Assembly (NCBI GenBank): GCA_947492175.1
Contig: CANLMQ010000001.1
Location: forward strand, 62,001 to 126,000
DNA: 64,000 bases
Direction of reading: 5' to 3'
From: an uncultured Draconibacterium sp.
GTDB taxonomy: Bacteria; Bacteroidota; Bacteroidia; Bacteroidales; Prolixibacteraceae
Each line of letters starts with the position of its first letter. Positions within the stretch are counted from its first letter, which is position 1. Shown here piece by piece: positions 1 through 8,653 of this stretch. Made by a program: the position numbers and the translations under genes. Below the pieces are notes generated by a model. It did not search any database, was not told the DNA's origin, and saw only the letters and a program-made list of their open reading frames with translations.

Positions 1-1812
1 CTTTTTGTCGCTACGGTATTCGTAACCAATTATCTCACGAGTTGGTTTAACTATTTGTTTTGGTGTAATATTGTTTTCTTCGTTGTATTTCAGCTGCTTC
101 TCGCGACGGTAGTTGGTTGAATCAATGGTTTTTTGCATTGAATTGGTAATTTTATCTGCATACATAATTACCATCCCGTTAATGTTACGCGCAGCACGGC
201 CAGCCGTCTGTGTAAGCGAACGCTCCGATCGCAAGAATCCTTCCTTGTCGGCATCTAAAATAGCCACTAACGAAACTTCGGGTAAATCAAGTCCTTCGCG
301 TAAAAGATTAATGCCAACCAACACATCAAACTCACCGTTTCGCAACTGTTCAAGTATTTCAATCCTCTCCAGGGTATCAACATCAGAATGAATATAACGG
401 GTTTTTACACCCATGTTTACCAGGTATTTCGAAAGTTCTTCAGCCATTCGTTTTGTAAGAGTTGTCACCAAAACACGCTCATTCTTATCGATACGCAGAC
501 TTATCTCGTGCATCAGGTCATCAATCTGGTTTGCGCTTGGCCGCACATCAATAATAGGATCGAGCAAACCGGTTGGGCGGATAATTTGTTCCACAACCAC
601 ACCTTCGCACTTTTCCAGTTCGTAATCGGCCGGTGTTGCACTTACATATATTGTTTGTTTAACCAGGCCTTCAAATTCTTCAAATTTTAAAGGGCGGTTG
701 TCGATTGCTGCTGGTAGCCGAAATCCAAATTCTACCAGATTGGTTTTGCGCGAATTATCGCCACCATACATTGCCCGTATTTGAGAGATTGTAACATGAC
801 TTTCGTCGATTACACACAAAAAATCATCGGGAAAATAATCCAGCAAACAGAAAGGACGTGAGCCCGGTTCACGCCCGTCGAAATAACGCGAGTAATTCTC
901 AATACCCGGACAGTAGCCCAACTCCCGCATCATTTCCATATCGTATTCAGTGCGCTCAAGAATACGTTTTGCTTCAAGTGGCTTGCCAATTTCCTTGAAA
1001 AAGTCGACTTGCTTCACCAAGTCATCCTGAATTTGCCGGATCGATGATTTCATCCGATCCTTGGTAGTAACAAAAATATTGGCCGGATATATTATTATTT
1101 CATCAAGCATTTGAATGGTTTGCCCTGTTTCCGGATCGAAACTTGAAATTTCTTCGATTTCGTCGCCCCAGAACGTAATCCGAATGGCCTCATCGGCATA
1201 TGCAGGATAAATATCCACGGTATCGCCTTTCACTCTGAAATTACCCCGTTGAAAATCGACTTCGCTGCGAGAATAAAGTGCATCAACTAATTGTCGAAGC
1301 ATACCATTTCGCGAGACCTCTTGCCCCACTTTCAACTCTGTTATATTCTCATGAAAATCTTGTGGATTCCCAATTCCGTACAGACACGAAACCGACGAAA
1401 CTACAATCACATCGCGTCGTCCGGAAAGCAAAGCAGAAGTAGCACTTAACCGAAGTTTTTCAATATCCTGATTGATAGAAAGGTCCTTTTCAATATACGT
1501 ATCGGTAGATGGCAGGTAAGCTTCGGGCTGGTAGTAGTCGTAATACGAAACAAAGTACTCCACTGCATTTTCAGGGAAAAATTGTTTCATTTCGCTATAA
1601 AGCTGCGCCGCCAGTGTTTTATTATGACTTAAAACCAGTGTCGGACGTTTAACTTCCTGAATAACATTGGCTACAGTAAAGGTTTTTCCCGATCCAGTAA
1701 CTCCCAGCAAAGTTTGAAAGCGCTCTCCGCTAACCACACCTTCGGCCAACTGCTGAATGGCTTCAGGTTGGTCTCCGGTAGGCTTATAATCCGATATTAC
1801 TTTAAAATCCAT
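1..1812 (-). CDS. uvrB: UvrABC system protein B, 3' end outside window
   Basis: Helicase-like damage-verification subunit of nucleotide excision repair; it takes DNA from UvrA and recruits UvrC. Reading the minus strand from the ATG at 1812 gives 604 codons with no stop before the window edge, so roughly the last 70 residues (normally including the UvrC-binding UVR motif) are missing. Visible: MDFKVISDYKPTGDQPEAI at the N-terminus, Walker A GVTGSGKT at about residues 37-44, the beta-hairpin YYDYYQPEAYLP at about 90-101, the box VIDESH, and helicase motifs such as GLDLPEVSLVAILDADKEG and QTAGRAARN. The family usually has about 670 residues. The gene stands divergently from the membrane-protein pair that follows. 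Identification is secure. Confidence 0.97.
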   Translation of the reverse strand, partial: MDFKVISDYKPTGDQPEAIQQLAEGVVSGERFQTLLGVTGSGKTFTVANVIQEVKRPTLVLSHNKTLAAQLYSEMKQFFPENAVEYFVSYYDYYQPEAYLPSTDTYIEKDLSINQDIEKLRLSATSALLSGRRDVIVVSSVSCLYGIGNPQDFHENITELKVGQEVSRNGMLRQLVDALYSRSEVDFQRGNFRVKGDTVDIYPAYADEAIRITFWGDEIEEISSFDPETGQTIQMLDEIIIYPANIFVTTKDRMKSSIRQIQDDLVKQVDFFKEIGKPLEAKRILERTEYDMEMMRELGYCPGIENYSRYFDGREPGSRPFCLLDYFPDDFLCVIDESHVTISQIRAMYGGDNSRKTNLVEFGFRLPAAIDNRPLKFEEFEGLVKQTIYVSATPADYELEKCEGVVVEQIIRPTGLLDPIIDVRPSANQIDDLMHEISLRIDKNERVLVTTLTKRMAEELSKYLVNMGVKTRYIHSDVDTLERIEILEQLRNGEFDVLVGINLLREGLDLPEVSLVAILDADKEGFLRSERSLTQTAGRAARNINGMVIMYADKITNSMQKTIDSTNYRREKQLKYNEENNITPKQIVKPTREIIGYEYRSDKK

Positions 1813-1882
1813 TAGACGAATATAGGCAAAATTGAAGTTAAAATCAGGGCACAATAAAATAAGAGATTATACTATTTTTTAT

Positions 1883-1890
1883 TATTTTTG
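1883..1890 (+). promoter_or_regulatory. Bacteroidota -7 box (TAnnTTTG)
   Basis: TATTTTTG matches the housekeeping -7 consensus TAnnTTTG exactly and lies about 70 bp before the ATG at 1960. No TTG is seen at the right distance for a -33 box, so this is a moderate call. The box overlaps an in-frame upstream TTG (1888), which argues that translation does not start there. Confidence 0.35.
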
Positions 1891-1959
1891 TCAATAACCA
1901 TTAATGAAACAGAACTGGAGATTGGAATGGACGCCATTTCCATTAAAAATACTATTTTT

Positions 1960-2664
1960 ATGAATCTGATTAATCGCATAGGCTTAATCGTTTTGCTTTT
2001 ATTCGCATGTATTACATCTCATTCGCAGGAAATGAAAGCAACAAAATACAAATCGAGTTTAAACAGCGGGCTTTATTTAGGTGCATCTGTTTCCACCAAC
2101 GGATGGGGATTTAATGCCCGTTATGCTTTTAACAACTGGTTTTCGCTAAAAACCGGATACGAAACACTGGAACTCGACTATTCGTTCGATTTCTCGGAGT
2201 ACGACATAGAGTACAGTGCCGACCTCGATTTCAAAACTGGTGGCATTCTAGCACTGGCTGATATTAGCTATACAAAAAACCTCTACATTTCAACGGGAGT
2301 TATCTTTTCTTCTTTTAATCCGAAAGTTACAGGCTATGCAATCAGCGATTTTCAATACGGCGATATAACAATATCGGCAGATGACATAGGCACCTTTAAA
2401 TTTGAAGCGGAACCCGGGTTGAAAGTTTCGCCTTATGCAGGAGCAGGCTACCAGGCATTTTGGGGTAAAAACGACGGTGTTGTTTTTAATTTCGAAACAG
2501 GAATTTATTACATGGGAGCCCCGGACTTTACCCTAGAAGCCGATGGCCTTTTAGCACCAACTGCCGATCCGTCTTTTGGTCAGGCAGAATATTTGGAAAG
2601 CCAGTTTGATGCTTACAAAATTTATCCGGTAATCAAATTAAACCTGGCTTTTAAACTTTTCTAA
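1960..2664 (+). CDS. Outer-membrane beta-barrel protein, function unknown
   Basis: Predicted small outer-membrane barrel of about 234 residues. The frame is open from a TTG at 1888, but the ATG at 1960 is preferred because it starts directly with a signal peptide (MNLINRIGLIVLLLFACITS, cleavage near HSQ). The mature part has alternating hydrophobic and polar residues, many aromatics and glycines (for example LYLGASVSTNGWGFNARYAF), and ends in KLNLAFKLF, a C-terminal phenylalanine strand typical of barrels inserted by the Bam machinery. It lies 19 bp upstream of a lipoprotein gene and probably forms a two-gene operon with it. No specific substrate can be named. Confidence 0.7.
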   Translation: MNLINRIGLIVLLLFACITSHSQEMKATKYKSSLNSGLYLGASVSTNGWGFNARYAFNNWFSLKTGYETLELDYSFDFSEYDIEYSADLDFKTGGILALADISYTKNLYISTGVIFSSFNPKVTGYAISDFQYGDITISADDIGTFKFEAEPGLKVSPYAGAGYQAFWGKNDGVVFNFETGIYYMGAPDFTLEADGLLAPTADPSFGQAEYLESQFDAYKIYPVIKLNLAFKLF

Positions 2665-2683
2665 CCTACTAAATTTTCATTTT

Positions 2684-4324
2684 ATGCAAAACAAAACAAA
2701 AACAAATAACTGGCAAATACTCTTTGTATTTGTTTTAATCGCTGCACTATCCGGATGTGGCAAAATGTTAGACGATCCTACCATTGACAAAAATACAGGA
2801 AAAGATATAAACTTTCTGATTGTTGATTTTAACTTTTTTAAGACACGAGTAAGCTATAAACTAATTAACGCTGCCGATAATTCTGCAATAACAGCACCGG
2901 CAAAAATCTGGTTTACCGGCCTTAATTCAAACGACATTGTAAATTTTGCAGGAGAGAAAAAAGAGAATTTCAGTACCTCGCAAGGGCAGCTGGAACTTAC
3001 ATTCGATCCTAATGTTCCGGTATCAGCTGATTCTCCCCTTGAATTTGCAGTGCATGTTGAAGTGAATGGTTACGAAGCTTTCTCCCAGGGAATTCAGATA
3101 AACAGCGAAGGGAAAAAAACATTTGAGCTGCAAATAACAAAAGAAAACAGTGGCAACGACGAAACTTTAACCGGAGAAGAAGATGGAGACGAATTTGTAT
3201 TTTCGGCTATGGCAGAAACAACAAAATCTGCATTAATTGTTGAAACACCTTACACTATTTCGTACCGCATAACAAAGTCTGATCTTTTAAAATTTAAAGA
3301 TTATTACGGTCAAGTAATTTTTACCAGCGAAGCAGAAATGATGCAGGTCTACAATCAGGATCCGGAACACTTTTTAATTGTTACAATTAACAAAAACACC
3401 ACACAGCCTTTAATCGTCGATCGTTTAAATGTTGACGGATCAAATCAACTTGTTTCGCTGCAAAAACTTGAAACAGGTACCTTAACCAGCCTTAGTCTTG
3501 GAGGAAGAAAAGTAACCGATTTAAATGGTGGAATAATAAGCCAGACCGGCACTTTTACTGACGTTCCTCAACCGGATGCATTTGGTTTTGCCGAATTTAA
3601 AACCGATGCGTGGGAAATTAGCGGAACTGCACTAAACCACTCTTCGCTTAATTTTTCGTACACACTTATTAGTGCCTCGCTGGAAGCTCTTTGCACTACC
3701 GGAAGCAGTATCAAATTTGCATCGAATGCAAAATCAAGTTTTTCAATCGACGCTGACTTTTATAATTCGAACAATAAGTTGATTCTTTCAACCAATTTTA
3801 AAGGTAGTTTTCCTGAAACTTTTACGCTGGAAAATGTTCCGGCCGAAAGTGCTAGGGTTGTTTTTCGCGATAATAATCCGGGGTTTAAAGCTATTTCTGA
3901 ACTAGAAATCGAAAATTTATGTAGTGGAAGTTATCAAGTTGATGTAGCTCTGGAAGACGATTATAAAGAGTATCAGATTGTGTTTAAAGCTTTGTGTGCA
4001 GATAATTCAACTATTGCAGTAGCACCAACCTACAGTGGTGAAATAAAAATTAAAGACAGCGATGATCCCTGGCAGGGAATCGACATGATTGGCGGCATTG
4101 CCGATGTAATTGCAAAACCAAATCAGGATTATGAAATTCGCTTACTTTGGAACGATGATTGGGAAGGCACTACTTTTTCAACCCTGTTTGATGCGAACGG
4201 TAATTATATAAATAAAACCTCGTCGAAAGTTACGACCGAACAAATGGAAGACGGGCGAACAAAAATTAAAATAGATCACGAGTTTAAGCAAAGTATTTGC
4301 GACGATCTTGGATGGAAAAATTAG
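2684..4324 (+). CDS. Large lipoprotein, function unknown
   Basis: 546-residue protein with a lipoprotein signal: LFVFVLIAALSGC, with the lipidated cysteine at about residue 25 followed by Gly-Lys. After the signal the sequence is rich in beta-strand, Ser, Thr and Asn residues, with internal segments resembling Ig-like or carboxypeptidase-regulatory folds (for example GTFTDVPQPDAFGFAEF). I see no catalytic motif and do not recognise a family. It follows the barrel gene by 19 bp and is probably co-transcribed, suggesting a surface or periplasmic partner of the barrel. The inverted repeat just after its stop may end transcription from both sides. Confidence 0.6.
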   Translation: MQNKTKTNNWQILFVFVLIAALSGCGKMLDDPTIDKNTGKDINFLIVDFNFFKTRVSYKLINAADNSAITAPAKIWFTGLNSNDIVNFAGEKKENFSTSQGQLELTFDPNVPVSADSPLEFAVHVEVNGYEAFSQGIQINSEGKKTFELQITKENSGNDETLTGEEDGDEFVFSAMAETTKSALIVETPYTISYRITKSDLLKFKDYYGQVIFTSEAEMMQVYNQDPEHFLIVTINKNTTQPLIVDRLNVDGSNQLVSLQKLETGTLTSLSLGGRKVTDLNGGIISQTGTFTDVPQPDAFGFAEFKTDAWEISGTALNHSSLNFSYTLISASLEALCTTGSSIKFASNAKSSFSIDADFYNSNNKLILSTNFKGSFPETFTLENVPAESARVVFRDNNPGFKAISELEIENLCSGSYQVDVALEDDYKEYQIVFKALCADNSTIAVAPTYSGEIKIKDSDDPWQGIDMIGGIADVIAKPNQDYEIRLLWNDDWEGTTFSTLFDANGNYINKTSSKVTTEQMEDGRTKIKIDHEFKQSICDDLGWKN

Positions 4325-4384
4325 TCACTGGTCGCTGGTTATTTATTATTCGTTTTAATCACATAACAAATAACCAGTGACTAA
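4321..4384. repeat. Imperfect inverted repeat between convergent genes, possible bidirectional terminator
   Basis: TTAGTCACTGG at 4321-4331 is followed by a near-copy of its own end (TCGCTGGTTATT); the right arm AATAACCAGTGACTAA occupies 4369-4384. The arms can pair as TTAGTCACTGG with CCAGTGACTAA, or slip so that TGGTTATT pairs with AATAACCA. The element sits exactly between a plus-strand stop and a minus-strand stop. Confidence 0.5.
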
Positions 4385-4385
4385 T

Positions 4386-4997
4386 CTATATGGGCTGACC
4401 AATAGTAACTTCGTAATAATCAGTAACCAGTGTAGCCATCATTCCTCCGGCCCGGGCGGCTTGCATACCGGGTTCGCCATCTTCAAAAACCTGGCAAAAT
4501 TCAGGAGCTACACCCATTTTCTCTGCGCACTTTAAAAAAGTATCGGGGTGAGGTTTCGGATGTTCTACATCTTCAGTCGAAACCAGAATGTCGAAATAAC
4601 TATCAAGCCCCAAAATCTCCATTGTTTTCCAGGCCAACCGGTGATAACCTCCGGTACCAACTGCCATTGGAAGTTTACCATGATATTGTTTGGCCAGTTC
4701 AATAACAGGTTCAATGGGTTTCATTTTATGCATTATCTTTTCGTACTCAGCCTCTTTGAAATGTCCCACTTCTTCAGGATGCATATTTGTACCAAATTTT
4801 TTGTTTAGCACTTCAATAGTACCAACTGCCGGAATACCTGCCAATGTGGCAAAAAGTTCAGGCGTAAAATCAATGCCGTATTCCACTAATATATTTTTAT
4901 ATGCCCAATAATGCACAGGCATGGTATCTGCCAACGTTCCATCCAGATCAAAAATTAAGGCTTTGGCCTTAGGATTTATTTCTAATATTTTTGCCAT
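4386..4997 (-). CDS. HAD-superfamily hydrolase, beta-phosphoglucomutase/YqaB-like
   Basis: 203-residue haloacid-dehalogenase-type phosphatase or phosphomutase of the subfamily with a helical cap. Motif I is FDLDGTLADT at about residues 16-25 (two catalytic aspartates); motif II is VGTGGYHR near 113; motif III and IV regions are VEHPKPHPDTF (lysine in HPKP) and FEDGEPGMQAARAGGM, which binds magnesium. Length and cap position fit beta-phosphoglucomutase-like and fructose-1-phosphatase (YqaB) proteins, but substrate cannot be read from sequence. It is monocistronic and divergent from the next small membrane-protein gene. Confidence 0.82.
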   Translation of the reverse strand: MAKILEINPKAKALIFDLDGTLADTMPVHYWAYKNILVEYGIDFTPELFATLAGIPAVGTIEVLNKKFGTNMHPEEVGHFKEAEYEKIMHKMKPIEPVIELAKQYHGKLPMAVGTGGYHRLAWKTMEILGLDSYFDILVSTEDVEHPKPHPDTFLKCAEKMGVAPEFCQVFEDGEPGMQAARAGGMMATLVTDYYEVTIGQPI

Positions 4998-5102
4998 AAT
5001 AACTTTATTCTATTCGAAAGTAATCTTTTATTTTTCGCTTTCTTTACAGTGTTTTATAATTCGAATAAATAATAAACTTTTTTGCCAATTAATTAATATT
5101 CC

Positions 5103-5522
5103 ATGACTGACGCATTTTTGTACACTTTCCCCCAATGGTTTGTTTTTGCCGGCCTGTTTATGATTATTTATGGGTGGGTTGAAAACAAAAAAGTTTTCAG
5201 ACAAATTGGGACTTCCATTTTTATTGTATTGGGAATTTATTCTCTTTTTATTTTATTGGGCGACTACCTTGCATTAGGCAACTATTTAACCCCAGAAGAA
5301 ATCGCAAGCGAGGAAATCGACGATGAAATAATGAACGAAGTACCATTTCAGGCCAAGCTTATACCCGCCTACTGGTGTTTTTTACTCGCTTCGGTTTTGG
5401 CAATCCCAAGCCTGATACTCGACTGGAAAGATAAAAAGCATGCGCGCACGCTCACAACAATTCTAGGCCTTGTTGCATTATTAGGATTCTTTATTGTAGT
5501 AGGTACTGTACGAAGTATTTAA
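5103..5522 (+). CDS. Small integral membrane protein, function unknown
   Basis: 139 residues with four likely membrane segments, at about 12-27 (FVFAGLFMIIYGW), 33-52 (IGTSIFIVLGIYSLFILLG), 85-103 (YWCFLLASVLAIPSLILDW) and 115-135 (LGLVALLGFFIVVGTV), and an acidic loop (EEIASEEIDDEIMNE) between segments two and three. No family recognised. It stands alone between a divergent HAD gene and the aminotransferase, which starts about 140 bp downstream. Confidence 0.6.
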   Translation: MTDAFLYTFPQWFVFAGLFMIIYGWVENKKVFRQIGTSIFIVLGIYSLFILLGDYLALGNYLTPEEIASEEIDDEIMNEVPFQAKLIPAYWCFLLASVLAIPSLILDWKDKKHARTLTTILGLVALLGFFIVVGTVRSI

Positions 5523-5660
5523 AACAGAATGCGAATACTGCTTTCAATATGTTAGCATTTTATCAAAAATAGAAACAACTTGCAAACAATTTGCGCCATA
5601 TAACTGACCATTTTTCTATATTGCCCAAAATTACAGATTAAAAGTTTTAATATAATTATT

Positions 5661-6953
5661 ATGAATCCACAGGCTGCTGAATTAAACAGTGTTATTCAAG
5701 AAAAAAGCTCGGTTGTTTATGATCTTCTTTCAGAAAGAGGGAAAAATATATTCTTCCCCAAAAAAGGAATTTTAGGACAAACCGCCGAAGCCAAAGGAAC
5801 AAAAATTAATGCCACAATTGGAGCTGCCATCGAAGATGATGGTTCGCCCATGCGATTGGAAGCCATTGCTTCGAAAATAAACATGGATCCTTCGTTGGCT
5901 TTTCCGTATGCGCCAAGTTTTGGCCGCCCCGACATAAGGGCAAAATGGAAAAGTATGATCTACAAAAAAAATGCATCGCTAAAAGACGTTGAGCTTAGTT
6001 TACCTGTTGTTACTAATGCCCTTACTCACGGAATAAGCATGGCTGGTTATTTATTTACTGATGCAACCGACGAGGTAATAGTACCAGATTTGTTCTGGGG
6101 AAATTACAACCTGACACTTACCAGCGCTTACGGATGTAAACTGGGAAAATTCAATCTGTTTAAAGATGGAGCATTCGATCTGGAAGCTTTTGAAACAAAA
6201 TTAAATGAAAGTGGTATTGGGAAAAAAGTTGTAATCTTAAATTTCCCCAACAACCCATCAGGATATACACCAACTATTGAGGAGCAGGACAGTATTGTTA
6301 ACATCATAAAAAAAGCTGCTGAGGCAGGTAATAAAATTGTCACTATAACCGATGATGCTTATTTCGGCTTGGTGTACGAAAAAGGAATTGCGCAGGAAAG
6401 TATTTTTGCTCCGCTAAGCCAGTTACACGAAAATGTATTGGCGGTTAAAATTGATGGTGCAACCAAAGAAGATTATGTTTGGGGTTTCCGTGTTGGTTTT
6501 ATGACCTATGGAATTAAAGGAGGCGATGCGGCATTGTACAGTGCTCTTGAATCGAAAACAGCGGGTGCCATTCGGGGAAATATTTCGAATGCTGCCAATA
6601 TATCGCAATCGTTGTTGTTAAAGGCTTTTGAGAGCGAAGAATACGCCGGACAAAAGGAAGCCAAATATTCGATAATGAAAAAGCGTTACGATGCTGTAAA
6701 AGAGGCTTTAACTGAAGAGAAATACAAAGAATATTTTAAGGCGATTCCATATAACTCGGGCTATTTTATGTGTATACAATTAGCCGATGGTTTAGTGGGC
6801 GACGAAGTACGCCAGCTTTTAATTGAAAAATACAGCATTGGTTTAATTGCTTTAGGAAATTTACTCCGCGTAGCTTATTCGGCTGTTGCTGCCAACAATG
6901 TAAAAGAAATGTTTGAAGGAATTTATATGGCCTGTAAAGACTGTAAGAAATAA
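5661..6953 (+). CDS. Class I/II PLP-dependent aminotransferase
   Basis: 430-residue fold-type I aminotransferase. Recognisable parts: N-terminal GAAIEDDGSPMRLEAI; the NFPNNPSGYTP motif of class I enzymes; TDDAYFGLVYE with the aspartate that contacts the pyridine nitrogen; and KIDGATKEDYVWGFRVGFMTYG, whose lysine in GATK should form the Schiff base, with the downstream Arg (GFRVG) binding phosphate. The C-terminal PYNSGYFMCIQL segment carries family features. The substrate is probably an aromatic or branched amino acid or aspartate, but this cannot be decided. Monocistronic, with a good terminator directly after it. Confidence 0.85.
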   Translation: MNPQAAELNSVIQEKSSVVYDLLSERGKNIFFPKKGILGQTAEAKGTKINATIGAAIEDDGSPMRLEAIASKINMDPSLAFPYAPSFGRPDIRAKWKSMIYKKNASLKDVELSLPVVTNALTHGISMAGYLFTDATDEVIVPDLFWGNYNLTLTSAYGCKLGKFNLFKDGAFDLEAFETKLNESGIGKKVVILNFPNNPSGYTPTIEEQDSIVNIIKKAAEAGNKIVTITDDAYFGLVYEKGIAQESIFAPLSQLHENVLAVKIDGATKEDYVWGFRVGFMTYGIKGGDAALYSALESKTAGAIRGNISNAANISQSLLLKAFESEEYAGQKEAKYSIMKKRYDAVKEALTEEKYKEYFKAIPYNSGYFMCIQLADGLVGDEVRQLLIEKYSIGLIALGNLLRVAYSAVAANNVKEMFEGIYMACKDCKK

Positions 6954-6974
6954 GCAAACTTGCCCTATTTGCAG

Positions 6975-7007
6975 AACCGCTTTCCTTTATGGTTAAGCGG
7001 TTTTTTT
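6975..7007 (+). terminator. Intrinsic terminator after the aminotransferase gene
   Basis: Stem AACCGCTT (6975-6982) with AAGCGGTT (6995-7002), 12-nt loop, followed by a run of T. It lies about 20 bp after the stop. Confidence 0.85.
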
Positions 7008-7050
7008 GTCTCTGGTTTTATTAAAATGAAATACATGAAAGGCTTTCATA

Positions 7051-7088
7051 CAAAATAAGAAAAGGCATCCACCCAAGTGAATGCCTTT
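7051..7088 (-). terminator. Intrinsic terminator for SusCD locus 1
   Basis: On the minus strand AAAGGCAT pairs with ATGCCTTT (plus 7061-7068 and 7081-7088) and is followed by a T-rich stretch (TCTTATTTTG). It lies about 120 bp after the end of the TlpA-type gene and probably ends the sigma/fecR/susCD operon. Confidence 0.6.
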
Positions 7089-7210
7089 CTGCACTAATAA
7101 ATTATTCTATAAAAAAACTCTTTTCAATAGTATGACACTTAGTCCTTGAAAACAGGTGACACCATTCCTGAGTATTTTTATCAAAATGTATTCACCCAAT
7201 ACTATTAAAA

Positions 7211-8560
7211 TTACGAATTTGCCTTAATCAGCTCCTCGAAAGCAGGATTTGAAGGAACCGGGGCAAAACCATCAATAAATTTTCCTTCGGCATCAATTAC
7301 CATAAAACGCGGTACGCTTTGCATTTCATAATTTTTAAAAGCAGTTCTGTTACAAATAAGCTGAGTCGAAGTTTTTGAATGTCCTTCAAGGTAACTCTCC
7401 CAGGCCTTTTTATCAGAATCAATACTCACTGCTAGAAATACAACATTTTCTGATCCGTACTTTTCAGCAAGCTTTTCAAAATATGGCGATTCTTGCTTGC
7501 AGGGACCACACCAAGTTGCCCAAACATCTATTACAACCAGTTTTCCCCTGTAATCGGACAATGCAACCTCACTCCCCTCATTAGTATAAAAAGTAATGGC
7601 TGGCGCAGTCTGCCCCGGCATAAGCACGTCGTACTTTTTAAATGCCCTCCCGATAACCTCTTTGTATCCGGGACTATTAATTTCGTTCAGTACAGAATCT
7701 TTTTGCTCCAAAACTTCTGCAACAGGACCAATAGATCCCAATGTACTAACCATACCATAGGTCTTCAAAAAATCGTGTACATCAGAATCAATATGTTCTT
7801 CGCCCAGTACTTCAATACACAAATCGCAGATACCACGGTATGTATCATGATTCAGGAAACTGGCATCGCCCCCTAAAACAAGATATTCTTTTACTTTGTC
7901 TTTATAATAGGCTTCTGCTTCTTTTTGAAATTTCTCACCTTCTTCCTCGTCCATGCGTTTATAATAAGTAGCATAAAACGGATAAGAAGTTAATGTATTG
8001 GCAGCATCGAACAATATACGTCCTGCTTCCAATCTTTTAAATTCATCGCTAACTTTGGTTAAAGCTTCCAATTCCTGTTGCCGTCTTTCCACCTTTCCTT
8101 CCAAACCTTTCAAAACATCATCCAGACTAACACTGTCTTTCCTAAACCAGTCCATATCCAGGTACGAACCTCCCTTTGGGAAAGGCTTTGAACGCAAATA
8201 CATACAAGCTTCTGCACCTGAACCAGTAAATTTTGCAGCATTGGGATCATTCAGATCACAAAATAATTCCATTTCATCGCCGGGTGACAAATACAGCGTA
8301 TTTCTTCCCAATCTGAAATAAGCCGGTTTATCCAGATTGAATGTAACATCGAAACGACTCGAATCGTCAAGACTAATTACCACCGATTCCTTTAATATAA
8401 AGGCTTCAGGAGTTCCTTTTCCCATTGCCAACTCATCAGGAAAATTTTTTAACTCTCCTTTCAAACGGACAGTGTTCGAAACTTCTTTTTTACAGGCAGC
8501 AAAGGCAACTACCAAAATAATTAACGCAACTATTCTGTACAGGCCTGTTTTCTTGTTCAT
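7211..8560 (-). CDS. TlpA-family thioredoxin-like lipoprotein of SusCD locus 1
   Basis: 449-residue periplasmic thiol-disulfide protein. The N-terminal signal LIILVVAFAAC has a lipidation cysteine near residue 23. Residues 28-115 form a beta domain like the DUF4369 region found before many TlpA proteins; a helical middle part follows; residues 313-449 are an AhpC/TSA-type thioredoxin fold with active site WATWCGPCKQE (cysteines at about 351 and 354) and a cis-proline segment MQSVPRFMVID. It is the last gene of locus 1, 93 bp after susD with a hairpin in the gap. Likely reduces disulfides in imported material or in the transport proteins; this role is inference. Confidence 0.85.
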   Translation of the reverse strand: MNKKTGLYRIVALIILVVAFAACKKEVSNTVRLKGELKNFPDELAMGKGTPEAFILKESVVISLDDSSRFDVTFNLDKPAYFRLGRNTLYLSPGDEMELFCDLNDPNAAKFTGSGAEACMYLRSKPFPKGGSYLDMDWFRKDSVSLDDVLKGLEGKVERRQQELEALTKVSDEFKRLEAGRILFDAANTLTSYPFYATYYKRMDEEEGEKFQKEAEAYYKDKVKEYLVLGGDASFLNHDTYRGICDLCIEVLGEEHIDSDVHDFLKTYGMVSTLGSIGPVAEVLEQKDSVLNEINSPGYKEVIGRAFKKYDVLMPGQTAPAITFYTNEGSEVALSDYRGKLVVIDVWATWCGPCKQESPYFEKLAEKYGSENVVFLAVSIDSDKKAWESYLEGHSKTSTQLICNRTAFKNYEMQSVPRFMVIDAEGKFIDGFAPVPSNPAFEELIKANS

Positions 8561-8590
8561 ATTTTTCTATTTTAAATTTGTTCGTAAAAC

Positions 8591-8625
8591 GATGCCAGGC
8601 AGAATTATTTTTCATACCCGGCATC
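8591..8625 (-). promoter_or_regulatory. Intercistronic hairpin between susD and the TlpA gene
   Basis: GATGCC at 8591-8596 pairs with GGCATC at 8620-8625, extended inside by further complementary bases. There is no T-run after it on the minus strand, so it looks like an RNA-processing or stability element rather than a full terminator. Confidence 0.45.
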
Positions 8626-8653
8626 TGTTTATGGTTCTATGCGAAGTTAATTC

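Noticed and set aside
113..690. Plus-strand frames inside uvrB
   Set aside because: They are antisense to a strongly conserved coding region and show no family features.
1888..1959. Upstream TTG start extending the barrel protein by 24 residues
   Set aside because: It would put charged residues before the signal peptide and lies within a -7 box; the ATG at 1960 begins a regular signal peptide.
7134..7161. TGTCACCT, 17 nt, GTC on the minus strand, similar to the ECF-type element
   Set aside because: It has a mismatch in the -35 word and points into the 3' end of the convergent aminotransferase gene with no gene to drive; probably chance.
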